NCBI GenBank assembly: GCA_028705955.1
Contig: JAQWCN010000003.1
Span: 1-42,924 of the forward strand
Direction of reading: 5' to 3'
DNA from: Eubacteriaceae bacterium
GTDB taxonomy: Bacteria > Bacillota > Clostridia > Eubacteriales > Eubacteriaceae
DNA length: 42,924 bases
Shown: piece by piece, positions 8,054 to 14,483 of the stretch
How positions within the stretch are numbered: the stretch's first letter is position 1
Layout: the number at the start of each line of letters is the position of its first letter
Notes under the pieces: model-generated
What the model saw: only the letters and a program-made list of their open reading frames with translations
What the model was told of the DNA's origin: nothing
The model's database searches: none
Made by a program: the position numbers and the translations under genes

Positions 8054-8257
8054 TCACTGCTTAAATTTACACAACCCTTTGCCTTCAAAACCAGCATTAT
8101 GCGCAAAAACACTGTACTGACAATAACGACATTGTTTTATACTTGCATAACAACCCTGGCGTCTTTTAAAAAAAATAGAGGTATCCTCTGGCAGAATACA
8201 AATGGCCTTCAGCCGAATTTCAAGTTCCCGGGTACGGTCGATTCCGGATGTTTCCAT
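8054..8257 (-). CDS. Small Cys-rich protein, function unknown
   Basis: A 67-aa protein beginning METSGIDRTRELEIRL, with five cysteines. Four lie in a pattern like a small metal site: RQGCYASIKQCRYCQY, then GLCKFKQ at the end. I do not recognise a named family. It is called real because GAGGAGG lies 7 bases before the ATG, and a candidate LytTR-regulated promoter lies just upstream. It precedes the LytTR regulator and kinase in the same direction and may be a target or partner of that system. No leader peptide or double-glycine motif is seen, so a signal-peptide precursor is not supported. Confidence 0.6.
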   Translation of the reverse strand: METSGIDRTRELEIRLKAICILPEDTSIFFKRRQGCYASIKQCRYCQYSVFAHNAGFEGKGLCKFKQ

Positions 8258-8297
8258 GTCTATCCCTCCTCAAAAAGACATTTATTTGTTTTAATCA

Positions 8298-8362
8298 GTA
8301 TAGCAATTTTTTTGTCATCCATCGCCTGTTTTTCCTGAAACCGACATTATTCTTCCTGAAAC
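8298..8362 (-). promoter_or_regulatory. Candidate LytTR-regulator binding site and promoter
   Basis: Minus strand: GTTTCAGGAA at 8362-8353 is repeated at 8341-8332, with starts 21 bp apart (two helical turns). TATACT lies 28 bp downstream (8303-8298), with no convincing -35. Direct repeats of 9-10 bp with about 12 bp between, placed at the -35 position, are the usual layout for LytTR regulators such as AgrA and ComE. It faces the small Cys-rich gene and the regulator/kinase genes. Confidence 0.5.
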
Positions 8363-8404
8363 GTCCTTTTGACCAACCCTTCTTTAAGGGAAAATAAAAA
8401 AAGC

Positions 8405-8433
8405 TGTCGCACTAAGCACAATTCAACCGCTTA
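8405..8433. repeat. Partial copy of the 4901-4929 element
   Basis: 24 of 29 bases match 4901-4929 in direct orientation, and both copies follow an A7 run. The 13-mer TGTCGCACTAAGC here is also found inverted at 4925-4937, because the first copy is a hairpin. Only one arm remains in this copy. This resembles an insertion-sequence or MITE end, but no transposase is present. Confidence 0.45.
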
Positions 8434-8526
8434 TCCATTCCAACGGGTCGCTCTTTCATATGGCTTTATCCAACAGTAAACGTGTCTAACGGTACTTTTT
8501 TAATACAGTTTTTAATGCTTTTTTCG

Positions 8527-8555
8527 TACAACATTTATACAACAACTGTACAACA
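8527..8555. repeat. Three TACAACA direct repeats, 11-bp period
   Basis: TACAACA at 8527-8533, 8538-8544 and 8549-8555. The exact 11-bp phasing places all copies on one face of the helix, as in iterons, operators or integrase arm sites. Confidence 0.6.
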
Positions 8556-8632
8556 GTTAGCGTGGTTTTTTGCTCGTTTTAGAGGGTAATTCATTGTTTA
8601 TTTTATCCATTTTATCCGTTAATTTTTGCAAC

Positions 8633-8670
8633 GAAAAAAATCTCAAGCCCTCTATTTACAAGGCTTGAGA
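8633..8670 (-). terminator. Terminator of tRNA-Arg
   Basis: On the minus strand TCTCAAGCC and GGCTTGAGA flank a short loop and are followed by seven T. It lies 14 bp past the tRNA 3' end. Confidence 0.85.
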
Positions 8671-8683
8671 CGTTCTTTCATTA

Positions 8684-8760
8684 TGGTGCGCCCGATGTGA
8701 TTCGAACACACGGCACATGGCTTCGGAGACCATTGCTCTATCCACCTGAGCTACGGGCGC
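8684..8760 (-). tRNA. tRNA-Arg (anticodon CCG)
   Basis: A 77-nt cloverleaf with encoded CCA. The acceptor arms GCGCCCG/CGGGCGC pair fully. The D-arm has GTAGCTCAG, the anticodon stem ATGGT/GCCAT surrounds the loop CTCCGAA (CCG at positions 34-36), and the T-arm has GTTCGAAT. It reads the rare codon CGG. The region just 3' of it carries possible integration remnants. Confidence 0.96.
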
Positions 8761-8838
8761 ATTTAAGTTACTAAAACATTATACCCTAAAGCCCAGATAA
8801 ATCAACCGGTTTTTCGTTTTTTTTAAGAAGAAACCGTA

Positions 8839-9855
8839 TTACTTCCCATATCCTTCGGGATTCTGCTTCTGCCAATTCCAGCTGTCCCGACACATTTCTT
8901 CCAAATTCCGGGTTGCTTTCCATCCTAAAACTTTATCCGCCTTTTCCGCATTGGCCCAGCATTCCGGCAAATCGCCATCCCGGCGGTCACCGATAACATA
9001 AGGGAGCTTGAGATCATTGACTTTTTCAAAAGCCTTGACCATATCAAGAACGCTGTAAGGTGTCCCTGTTCCCAGATTGATAATGTCGACCCCCTTGTAC
9101 GCCGCGGCGTATTCCACCGCTTTCACATGACCGTCCGCCAAATCCATAACATGAATATAATCCCGGCGGCAAGTCCCGTCCGGCGTAGCGTAATCCCCTC
9201 CGTAAATGGTCAAATGATCCCGTTTGCCCACCGCAGTTTGGGTGATATAAGGCATCAGATTATTGGGGATCCCCTGGGGATTTTCCCCGATTTTCCCTGA
9301 GGGATGTGCCCCAATGGGATTAAAATAGCGAAGCAGAATCACCGTCAATTCCGGATCGGCTTTAGCTGCATCTTCCAGAATCTCCTCCATCATCACTTTG
9401 GTCCAGCCATAGGGATTGGTGCAGCTTCCCCGTTTCATGGTTTCAACATAGGGCACCGGATTTTCTTCGCCGTACACCGTCGCTGAAGACGAAAAAACAA
9501 AGCGGTGAACCCCCGCCCGTTTCATACTTTCAAGCATCGAGAGGGTGGTATCGATATTGTTGCGATAATACAGCAGCGGCTTTTCAATGGATTCCCCCAC
9601 CGCTTTCAGTCCGCATAAATGAATGACACAATCCACGGCATTTTCTGAAAAAACCCGGTCCATCGCTGATGTATCTTTGATGTCTGCTTCATAAGTTTTT
9701 ATTTTTTTGCCCGTAATCGCTTCGACCCGACGGATGGCTTCCGGCGAACTGTTGCTGTAATTATCCACAACAATCACATCATGACCCGCATTTAACATTT
9801 GCACTGCGGTGTGAGACCCAATAAATCCAGCCCCTCCTGCCAATAGTATTCTCAT
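8839..9855 (-). CDS. galE: UDP-glucose 4-epimerase
   Basis: 338 aa, the usual GalE length. A short-chain dehydrogenase/reductase that interconverts UDP-glucose and UDP-galactose with bound NAD. It has the nucleotide-binding GGAGFIGSH at the N-terminus, SSSATVYG, and the catalytic YGWTK (YxxxK). The ATG at 9855 is chosen because AAAGGA precedes it and the NAD motif then begins at residue 7; a longer start at 9888 adds 11 unrelated residues containing that ribosome site. It is a single gene here. The product could feed galactose into cell-surface glycans or serve galactose breakdown (Leloir pathway). Confidence 0.95.
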   Translation of the reverse strand: MRILLAGGAGFIGSHTAVQMLNAGHDVIVVDNYSNSSPEAIRRVEAITGKKIKTYEADIKDTSAMDRVFSENAVDCVIHLCGLKAVGESIEKPLLYYRNNIDTTLSMLESMKRAGVHRFVFSSSATVYGEENPVPYVETMKRGSCTNPYGWTKVMMEEILEDAAKADPELTVILLRYFNPIGAHPSGKIGENPQGIPNNLMPYITQTAVGKRDHLTIYGGDYATPDGTCRRDYIHVMDLADGHVKAVEYAAAYKGVDIINLGTGTPYSVLDMVKAFEKVNDLKLPYVIGDRRDGDLPECWANAEKADKVLGWKATRNLEEMCRDSWNWQKQNPEGYGK

Positions 9856-9980
9856 TGTCTGTTCATTCCTTTCATGCTGCCCATTCAATTTATGATCAAA
9901 TCAATCAAAATATTTTATTATTATAACACAAACCCTTCGTAATGTTTTCCCTTAAACCTTTTGCTTTTTAAAGAAAACAA

Positions 9981-11399
9981 TCAATGTGTAAATCCGTAAG
10001 CCCCATTGGACGAAGTATCGGTAAACCCTTCTGTCAAAATATGCGCGTGGTTAAGCTCATCGATGGCTGTCGTAATATCCCGAATCAACAATTCTCCCAA
10101 TTCCCGGCTCAGATCAGCACGCACCACAATACGCTGGATAATGATCTGATCCATATTTTTCGGAAGCGGATATGCCGGAACCTGCCACCCATGCATCCGG
10201 ACCCGGTCGGCTAAATCATAAAGATTCCATTTGACCCGGGCGTCTTTTTTGAACGTCCAGCAAACAATAGGCAGATTGCTTCCGTCGTTAATCATATCAA
10301 ATAAACCCGTATCCGCCAGTGCTCTGGAGAGGGTCATTGCCACCCTTCGGGTTCTCTTTTGAATCGCCTGATAGCCATTAAATCCGAAACGGACAAAATT
10401 ATAATACTGACCAATAATCTGACTGGCCGACCGGGAAAAATTAATGGCCATGGTCGGCAGCTCCCCGCCCAGATAACTCACCCGAAAAATAAGTTCATCC
10501 GGAAGACACGCTTCATTCCGCCAAATCACCCAGCCCACTCCGGGATACACCAAGCCATATTTATGTCCCGAAGTATTGATGGAAACCACATTTTTTAACC
10601 GGAAATCCCAGGAGAACCCCGGATCTACAAAAGGAGCAAAAAAACCACCGGAAGCCCCGTCCACATGAATATAAACCGGAAAATCCGGATGTGCTGCATT
10701 GTAGTCTTCGACTTTGGCATCCAGACCTGCAAGATCATCGTACTTCCCGGTGTACGTAATGCCCATAATGCCCACAATACCGATGGTATATTCATCCACT
10801 TTATCCATCACCGTATCCAGGTTGAGGCTCAAATGTGCCGCATCCATCGGCACGGTCCGCATCTCGATATCCCAGTAAACACAAAACTTTTCCCAGCAAA
10901 CCTGATAGCCTGATGAGATCACCAGATTGGGACGGCGGGCGTTGACATCCAGGCCGTGCGCTTTTGCGTTATTCCGCCAGCGAAATTTCATCGCCATTCC
11001 GCCCAGCATACAGGCTTCTGACGATCCGACAGTTGATGTCCCTAAAAATGTTTCATTTTGGGGGATATGCCAGAGATTGGCTAAAATATTAACGCAGCGT
11101 TGTTCGATCGCCGCTGTCTGAGGATATTCCGATTTATCAATCGCATTTTTCTCCAGCGTTTGGGCCATCAGTCTTGTCCCTTCCGGATCCATTTCCGTCG
11201 TGCAAAATGTGGATAAATTCATCCGGGCACTGCCTTCGTCGAGAAGTTCATCACTGATAATCCGGTACGCTACCTCCGCAGGAATGGGAGCTTCGTATAA
11301 ATGATCCTGGGGAAGTAAGGTGTCTTCTTCATCCATTTCAAAATATTCTTCCAGAAAATGATCCCGGCAAAGTTCTTTTCTTTGCTTTTTTTCGCTCAC
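9981..11399 (-). CDS. gadB: Glutamate decarboxylase (PLP-dependent)
   Basis: A 472-aa cytosolic enzyme that converts glutamate to GABA and CO2, consuming a proton. It matches group II PLP decarboxylases: HVDGASGGFFAPF, and SINTSGHKYGLVYPG in which the Lys binds PLP. The N-terminus has the GadB/GAD-like STFCTTEMDPEG region. Start: GTG at 11399, 7 bases after GGAGG; the GTG at 11405 overlaps that site and is unlikely. GadB usually works with a glutamate/GABA antiporter in acid resistance, but no gadC-like gene is in the window. The neighbouring membrane HEFSH protein is transcribed the same way, 52 bp upstream. Confidence 0.95.
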   Translation of the reverse strand: MSEKKQRKELCRDHFLEEYFEMDEEDTLLPQDHLYEAPIPAEVAYRIISDELLDEGSARMNLSTFCTTEMDPEGTRLMAQTLEKNAIDKSEYPQTAAIEQRCVNILANLWHIPQNETFLGTSTVGSSEACMLGGMAMKFRWRNNAKAHGLDVNARRPNLVISSGYQVCWEKFCVYWDIEMRTVPMDAAHLSLNLDTVMDKVDEYTIGIVGIMGITYTGKYDDLAGLDAKVEDYNAAHPDFPVYIHVDGASGGFFAPFVDPGFSWDFRLKNVVSINTSGHKYGLVYPGVGWVIWRNEACLPDELIFRVSYLGGELPTMAINFSRSASQIIGQYYNFVRFGFNGYQAIQKRTRRVAMTLSRALADTGLFDMINDGSNLPIVCWTFKKDARVKWNLYDLADRVRMHGWQVPAYPLPKNMDQIIIQRIVVRADLSRELGELLIRDITTAIDELNHAHILTEGFTDTSSNGAYGFTH

Positions 11400-11451
11400 A
11401 AGCACACCTCCAAAAGTGAATTTAAATTCTTTTAATTATACCTTCTGAATC

Positions 11452-12243
11452 TTAAAATAAGTTCACAATCCCATTGAGAACCGCATTGCAAAAGGCCAGA
11501 ACCACTGCGAGGATCAGGCATAGGGCAAGAATCATATTGTACCGGAGCATTCCGGCATTCAGCGTGCTCAACGGAAACCCGGGGATGGTATTGGCCACAA
11601 CAGCAATCAGGATAAACACCAGAAAGATCGTAATGACACCGGGAATGCTGCCTTTAATATCCTCCGGGCTAAGGCGCATATGTGCCGCAATGCACATAGA
11701 CAAAAATAGGAAAAGAATAAAAAGCACCGGATGGCCAGCCTGTTCAAAAATTGCCGAAACCATCTGACCAAAGGTTGTATAAAAAAGGGAAACACTCGGG
11801 ACCCCATTCAGATTGGCACTCAGGATGGAAAGAAAAGCTGTGGATGCCCCCGGCAGCAAAAGCATCATCAGCAGATAAATCGCAGCTGTCCCGCCGAGCA
11901 GCGGCGCCACCCCAATAAAATAATTTCCAATTTGCTGATAAAGACTCATCTGATTGTACGCATGATTCACATATCCCATCGTTCCCGTCGCATCAGGTTT
12001 TTGGTAAAAACAAATATCCACAATCCGATGCCTGAAGAGCACACACATCAGCGCATGGCTGAACTCATGAACCGGTGTGCCAATTAAACCGGTCCAAATC
12101 ACGAGGGTCTGATTGCGCTGACTTATTTTCGCAAGACCCCAAATGATTAAGCCAGCGGCATAGAGGATCCCCACTGTGTAAAACGTATAGAGCAATGCGG
12201 ATTCGCAAATTTGTAAGATTTCAAGAACAATTGATGACATCAA
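11452..12243 (-). CDS. Membrane protein with HExxH-like motif (candidate M50-type metalloprotease)
   Basis: 263 aa with about six hydrophobic segments. The segment GTPVHEFSHALM (about residues 56-67), within or next to a membrane helix, has the HExxH zinc-protease pattern (His-Glu-Phe-Ser-His), as in site-2-protease-like proteins. The second-half NPDG-type motif of classical M50 proteases is not obvious. No PDZ domain. It lies just upstream of gadB on the same strand and may share its transcript; nothing shows a functional tie. GGAGG precedes the ATG region. Classification as a protease is tentative. Confidence 0.6.
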   Translation of the reverse strand: MMSSIVLEILQICESALLYTFYTVGILYAAGLIIWGLAKISQRNQTLVIWTGLIGTPVHEFSHALMCVLFRHRIVDICFYQKPDATGTMGYVNHAYNQMSLYQQIGNYFIGVAPLLGGTAAIYLLMMLLLPGASTAFLSILSANLNGVPSVSLFYTTFGQMVSAIFEQAGHPVLFILFLFLSMCIAAHMRLSPEDIKGSIPGVITIFLVFILIAVVANTIPGFPLSTLNAGMLRYNMILALCLILAVVLAFCNAVLNGIVNLF

Positions 12244-12265
12244 CCGGCCTCCTGTTATAAGATGA

Positions 12266-12277
12266 TTATGATCATAA
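12266..12277. promoter_or_regulatory. 12-bp perfect palindrome upstream of the HEFSH gene
   Basis: TTATGATCATAA is a perfect inverted repeat, 23 bp before the start codon and about 7 bp downstream of a -10-like TATAAA on the minus strand. That position suits a repressor operator, but AT-rich palindromes of this size also arise by chance. Confidence 0.3.
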
Positions 12278-12332
12278 ACTTTATACCCCTGAATTTAGCT
12301 TAACCGGTCTAAATGGTTCCTGATGTTTTTCA

Positions 12333-12360
12333 TTGAAAATATTCATACTTATGCTATAAT
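12333..12360 (+). promoter_or_regulatory. Promoter of the HNH-repeat protein gene
   Basis: TTGAAA (12333-12338), 16-bp spacer, and TATAAT (12355-12360) preceded by TGC (extended -10). It lies 30 bp before the ATG. Confidence 0.7.
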
Positions 12361-12390
12361 GAAAAAAGAATTTCAAATGTTGGAGGAATT

Positions 12391-12876
12391 ATGGCAAAGT
12401 ACTATAATAAACAGGATTTAGTTAAAATATTACAAAACAAAGCAGATGCGCTGGGCCGGATGCCCAAACCGGAAGACCTTGACAACGCCTCTGTTCAGGC
12501 TGTGTTGTCTTATTTTAAAAAATGGAATAAGGCCCTTAAAACGGTGAAACCTGCCGCCGTTTCAAACCATTTACAGGCAGCGCATAATTCAAAGAAAAAG
12601 AATCATCCCAAACCTGCGAAAAAAATTGAAAAAACTGTTTCAGAAAAAAAACCAGAACCAGAAAAAAATACGAAACAGGATGCTGTATCTCACGGCCGTC
12701 GCCGTTATTCCAAATCCATCATTACCCAAATGCTGCTTGACGAATTTAACCGCTTGGGTAAAAAACCGACCCGAAAAGAAATTGACGAAAACAAAAATCT
12801 TCCTACCGTGGCCACATGTTTAAATTATTTTGATACGACACGAATCGGAGATGTTTGGAACGAAATTTTAAAATAA
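12391..12876 (+). CDS. Small protein with two homing-endonuclease-associated (HNH_repeat) modules
   Basis: A basic 161-aa protein. Two related modules flank a Lys/Glu-rich linker (about residues 68-100): residues about 3-56 (DLVKILQNKADALGRMPKPED ... YFKKWNKAL in pattern) and 106-160 (LLDEFNRLGKKPTRKEI ... YFDTTRIGDVWNEIL in pattern). The G-R/K-x-P-x-x-x-(D/E) and F/Y-xx-W signatures match the HNH_repeat DNA-contact module found beside HNH nucleases. No nuclease domain is present, so it may be a stand-alone DNA-binding protein. TGGAGGAATT precedes the ATG; the gene has its own promoter and terminator. Confidence 0.72.
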   Translation: MAKYYNKQDLVKILQNKADALGRMPKPEDLDNASVQAVLSYFKKWNKALKTVKPAAVSNHLQAAHNSKKKNHPKPAKKIEKTVSEKKPEPEKNTKQDAVSHGRRRYSKSIITQMLLDEFNRLGKKPTRKEIDENKNLPTVATCLNYFDTTRIGDVWNEILK

Positions 12877-12879
12877 AAC

Positions 12880-12918
12880 AAAAGCATGGTTTCCCATTGA
12901 GAAACCATGCTTTTTTAT
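12880..12918. terminator. Bidirectional terminator between HNH-repeat gene and lgt
   Basis: AAAAGCATGGTTTC and GAAACCATGCTTTT pair around a 7-nt loop, followed by a T tract (A tract on the other side). Confidence 0.9.
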
Positions 12919-12921
12919 TGG

Positions 12922-13710
12922 TTACCGGTCTGGACCATGACAAGGCATCTTCTGATCCCGGGATTTTTTCCGGAACCAGGCCAGTCCAATACCACCTGCC
13001 ACCATCATAACGATACTGATAACTTGTGCGGCCCGCAGCCCCAAAATCATCAGGCTGTCAGTCCGCAACCCTTCAATCCAAAATCGGCCGGCTGCATAAA
13101 GGATCAAATACAGAAAAAACACTTCTCCGTCACAGCGCTTGCCCTTCTTTTCATACCATAATAAAAGGCCAAAAACCATCAAATCCCAGATCGATTCATA
13201 CAAAAATGTCGGATGGACGCGAATGACCCCCAGTTTGGAATCATTGACCACAATGGCCCAGGGCAAATTGGTCTGAACCCCATGGGCTTCCTGGTTAAAG
13301 AAGTTTCCCCACCGGCCAATGGCCTGACCCAGGGGCAGTCCTGGAATCACCGTGTCCGCCAGCGTCCAAAAAGAAATGTGCTTAACCCGGCACATGATGA
13401 TCCCCACCAAAATCCCGGCAATGATTCCCCCGTGGATGGCAAGCCCGCCATTCCAAACCGCCAGGATCTCTTCCGGATGAACCGCGTAGTAATCCCATTC
13501 AAAAATGACGTAATATGCCCGGGCTCCCACAATGATGGCGGGAATCAACGCCAGAAAGAAATCTGTAATATCATCTTCGGAAATACCGTAAACCCGGGAA
13601 CGGCGCAAAGCTAAAACCAGGGCAATGATCAGCGCTGCGGCAATAAGTATTCCATACCAACGCACATCAATCCCAAAGAGCGTAAAGACAATCGGATCTG
13701 GGGCGCGCAT
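12922..13710 (-). CDS. lgt: Prolipoprotein diacylglyceryl transferase
   Basis: A 262-aa integral membrane enzyme that moves diacylglycerol from phosphatidylglycerol onto the lipobox Cys of prelipoproteins, such as the binding protein at 4959. It has the Lgt signature GRWGNFFNQEAHG (about 141-153), the early RWYGILIA, and seven hydrophobic segments. The ATG shares one base with the TGA of the PduL gene upstream (TGATG), so the two are likely co-translated. The C-terminal RKKSRDQKMP tail is short and basic. Confidence 0.96.
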   Translation of the reverse strand: MRAPDPIVFTLFGIDVRWYGILIAAALIIALVLALRRSRVYGISEDDITDFFLALIPAIIVGARAYYVIFEWDYYAVHPEEILAVWNGGLAIHGGIIAGILVGIIMCRVKHISFWTLADTVIPGLPLGQAIGRWGNFFNQEAHGVQTNLPWAIVVNDSKLGVIRVHPTFLYESIWDLMVFGLLLWYEKKGKRCDGEVFFLYLILYAAGRFWIEGLRTDSLMILGLRAAQVISIVMMVAGGIGLAWFRKKSRDQKMPCHGPDR

Positions 13711-14390
13711 CAGATTTCTTGTTCTTCAGACAGCGGGATATCACCGAGCATCGGTGGCTGGTTAAAGACCTCCAACAGTTCGGCCATGGTCATTTTTTCT
13801 TCCATTTCCCGGTCGATGATCAAAGCGAGCTGATTATTTTTTGCCCCTGCGGCATTCCCTTCCTCAATATCAATATGCATTTCCATTTTATGGGTTTCCC
13901 CCACCCGGCAAAGGACATTATTCAGCACAAGTCCCCGGGGGCCTTTAATACGCACCGATACAATATCGCCATCTTTAATATTGTACGCTTCCCCTTCTTC
14001 CCGGGAAAGATGAATATGCCGCTGGGCAACAATCATTCCCTGGTCCTTGACGACCCGGCCTTTAGGCCCGATAATTGTAAAACCCGGTGTGTTGTCAAGA
14101 TCCCCGGAAAGGCGCAGGGGCACGTCCCGAATGCCCAATGTTCTGGCATCGGAATAACTGATTTCGAGTTGGGTGTAAGGGCGCAGGGGGCCCAACACCC
14201 TCACATTTTCCATTGTCACTTTAGGTCCGACGATGGATACCTGTTCTTCTGCCGCGTATTGTCCCGGCTGAACCAACATTTTTTTTGGGGTCAGCTCATG
14301 CCCTTCCCCATAAAGAATATCCAAATCTTCCCTCGTTAGATGGATATGCCTGTTCGATAGTCCCAACGGAATCCGTTTAATTTTCACCAT
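13710..14390 (-). CDS. pduL: PduL-type phosphate acyltransferase (phosphotransacetylase)
   Basis: 226 aa. PduL enzymes exchange phosphate and CoA on acetyl or propionyl groups, linking acyl-CoA to acyl phosphate and ATP. The two halves each carry a zinc-site motif: GLSNRHIHLT near residue 10 and AQRHIHLS near 123, with EMHID later. No N-terminal encapsulation extension and no microcompartment shell genes nearby, so a cytosolic metabolic role (acetate formation or CO2 fixation by acetogenesis) is likely. RBS GGAGGA before the ATG. It is coupled to lgt, an unrelated function. Confidence 0.9.
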   Translation of the reverse strand: MVKIKRIPLGLSNRHIHLTREDLDILYGEGHELTPKKMLVQPGQYAAEEQVSIVGPKVTMENVRVLGPLRPYTQLEISYSDARTLGIRDVPLRLSGDLDNTPGFTIIGPKGRVVKDQGMIVAQRHIHLSREEGEAYNIKDGDIVSVRIKGPRGLVLNNVLCRVGETHKMEMHIDIEEGNAAGAKNNQLALIIDREMEEKMTMAELLEVFNQPPMLGDIPLSEEQEI

Positions 14391-14483
14391 TCAATCCTCC
14401 TCAACAAAATAATGCAGTTTAAATTAAATTCATTTAAAAATATACCACAATATTTTATCATCTCTTTTTGATTGAGGCCTTAA

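Larger units (their letters stand above)
8258..8683. other. 426-bp gene-free stretch: LytTR-like site, repeat element, three TACAACA repeats
   Basis: From left to right it holds: a -10-like TATACT (minus, 8303-8298); two direct copies of TTCCTGAAAC (8332 and 8353); a partial copy (8405-8433) of the element at 4901-4929; three TACAACA copies spaced 11 bp apart (8527, 8538, 8549); and a minus-strand frame (about 8637-8566) that ends like a real protein tail, LQKLTDKMDKINNELPSK, with no start of its own. The last three lie directly 3' of tRNA-Arg, a usual integration site. I read them as remnants of an integrated element, but this is inference. Confidence 0.45.

Noticed and set aside
5893-8257. 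Agr-type quorum-sensing locus (AgrBDCA)
   Set aside because: No AgrB peptidase and no AgrD-like precursor in the region; the small protein upstream is Cys-rich throughout and lacks an amphipathic leader.
8036-8338. 100-aa plus-strand frame across the small Cys-rich gene
   Set aside because: No ribosome site before its ATG and low-complexity content. The minus-strand frame has GAGGAGG and a coherent Cys pattern.
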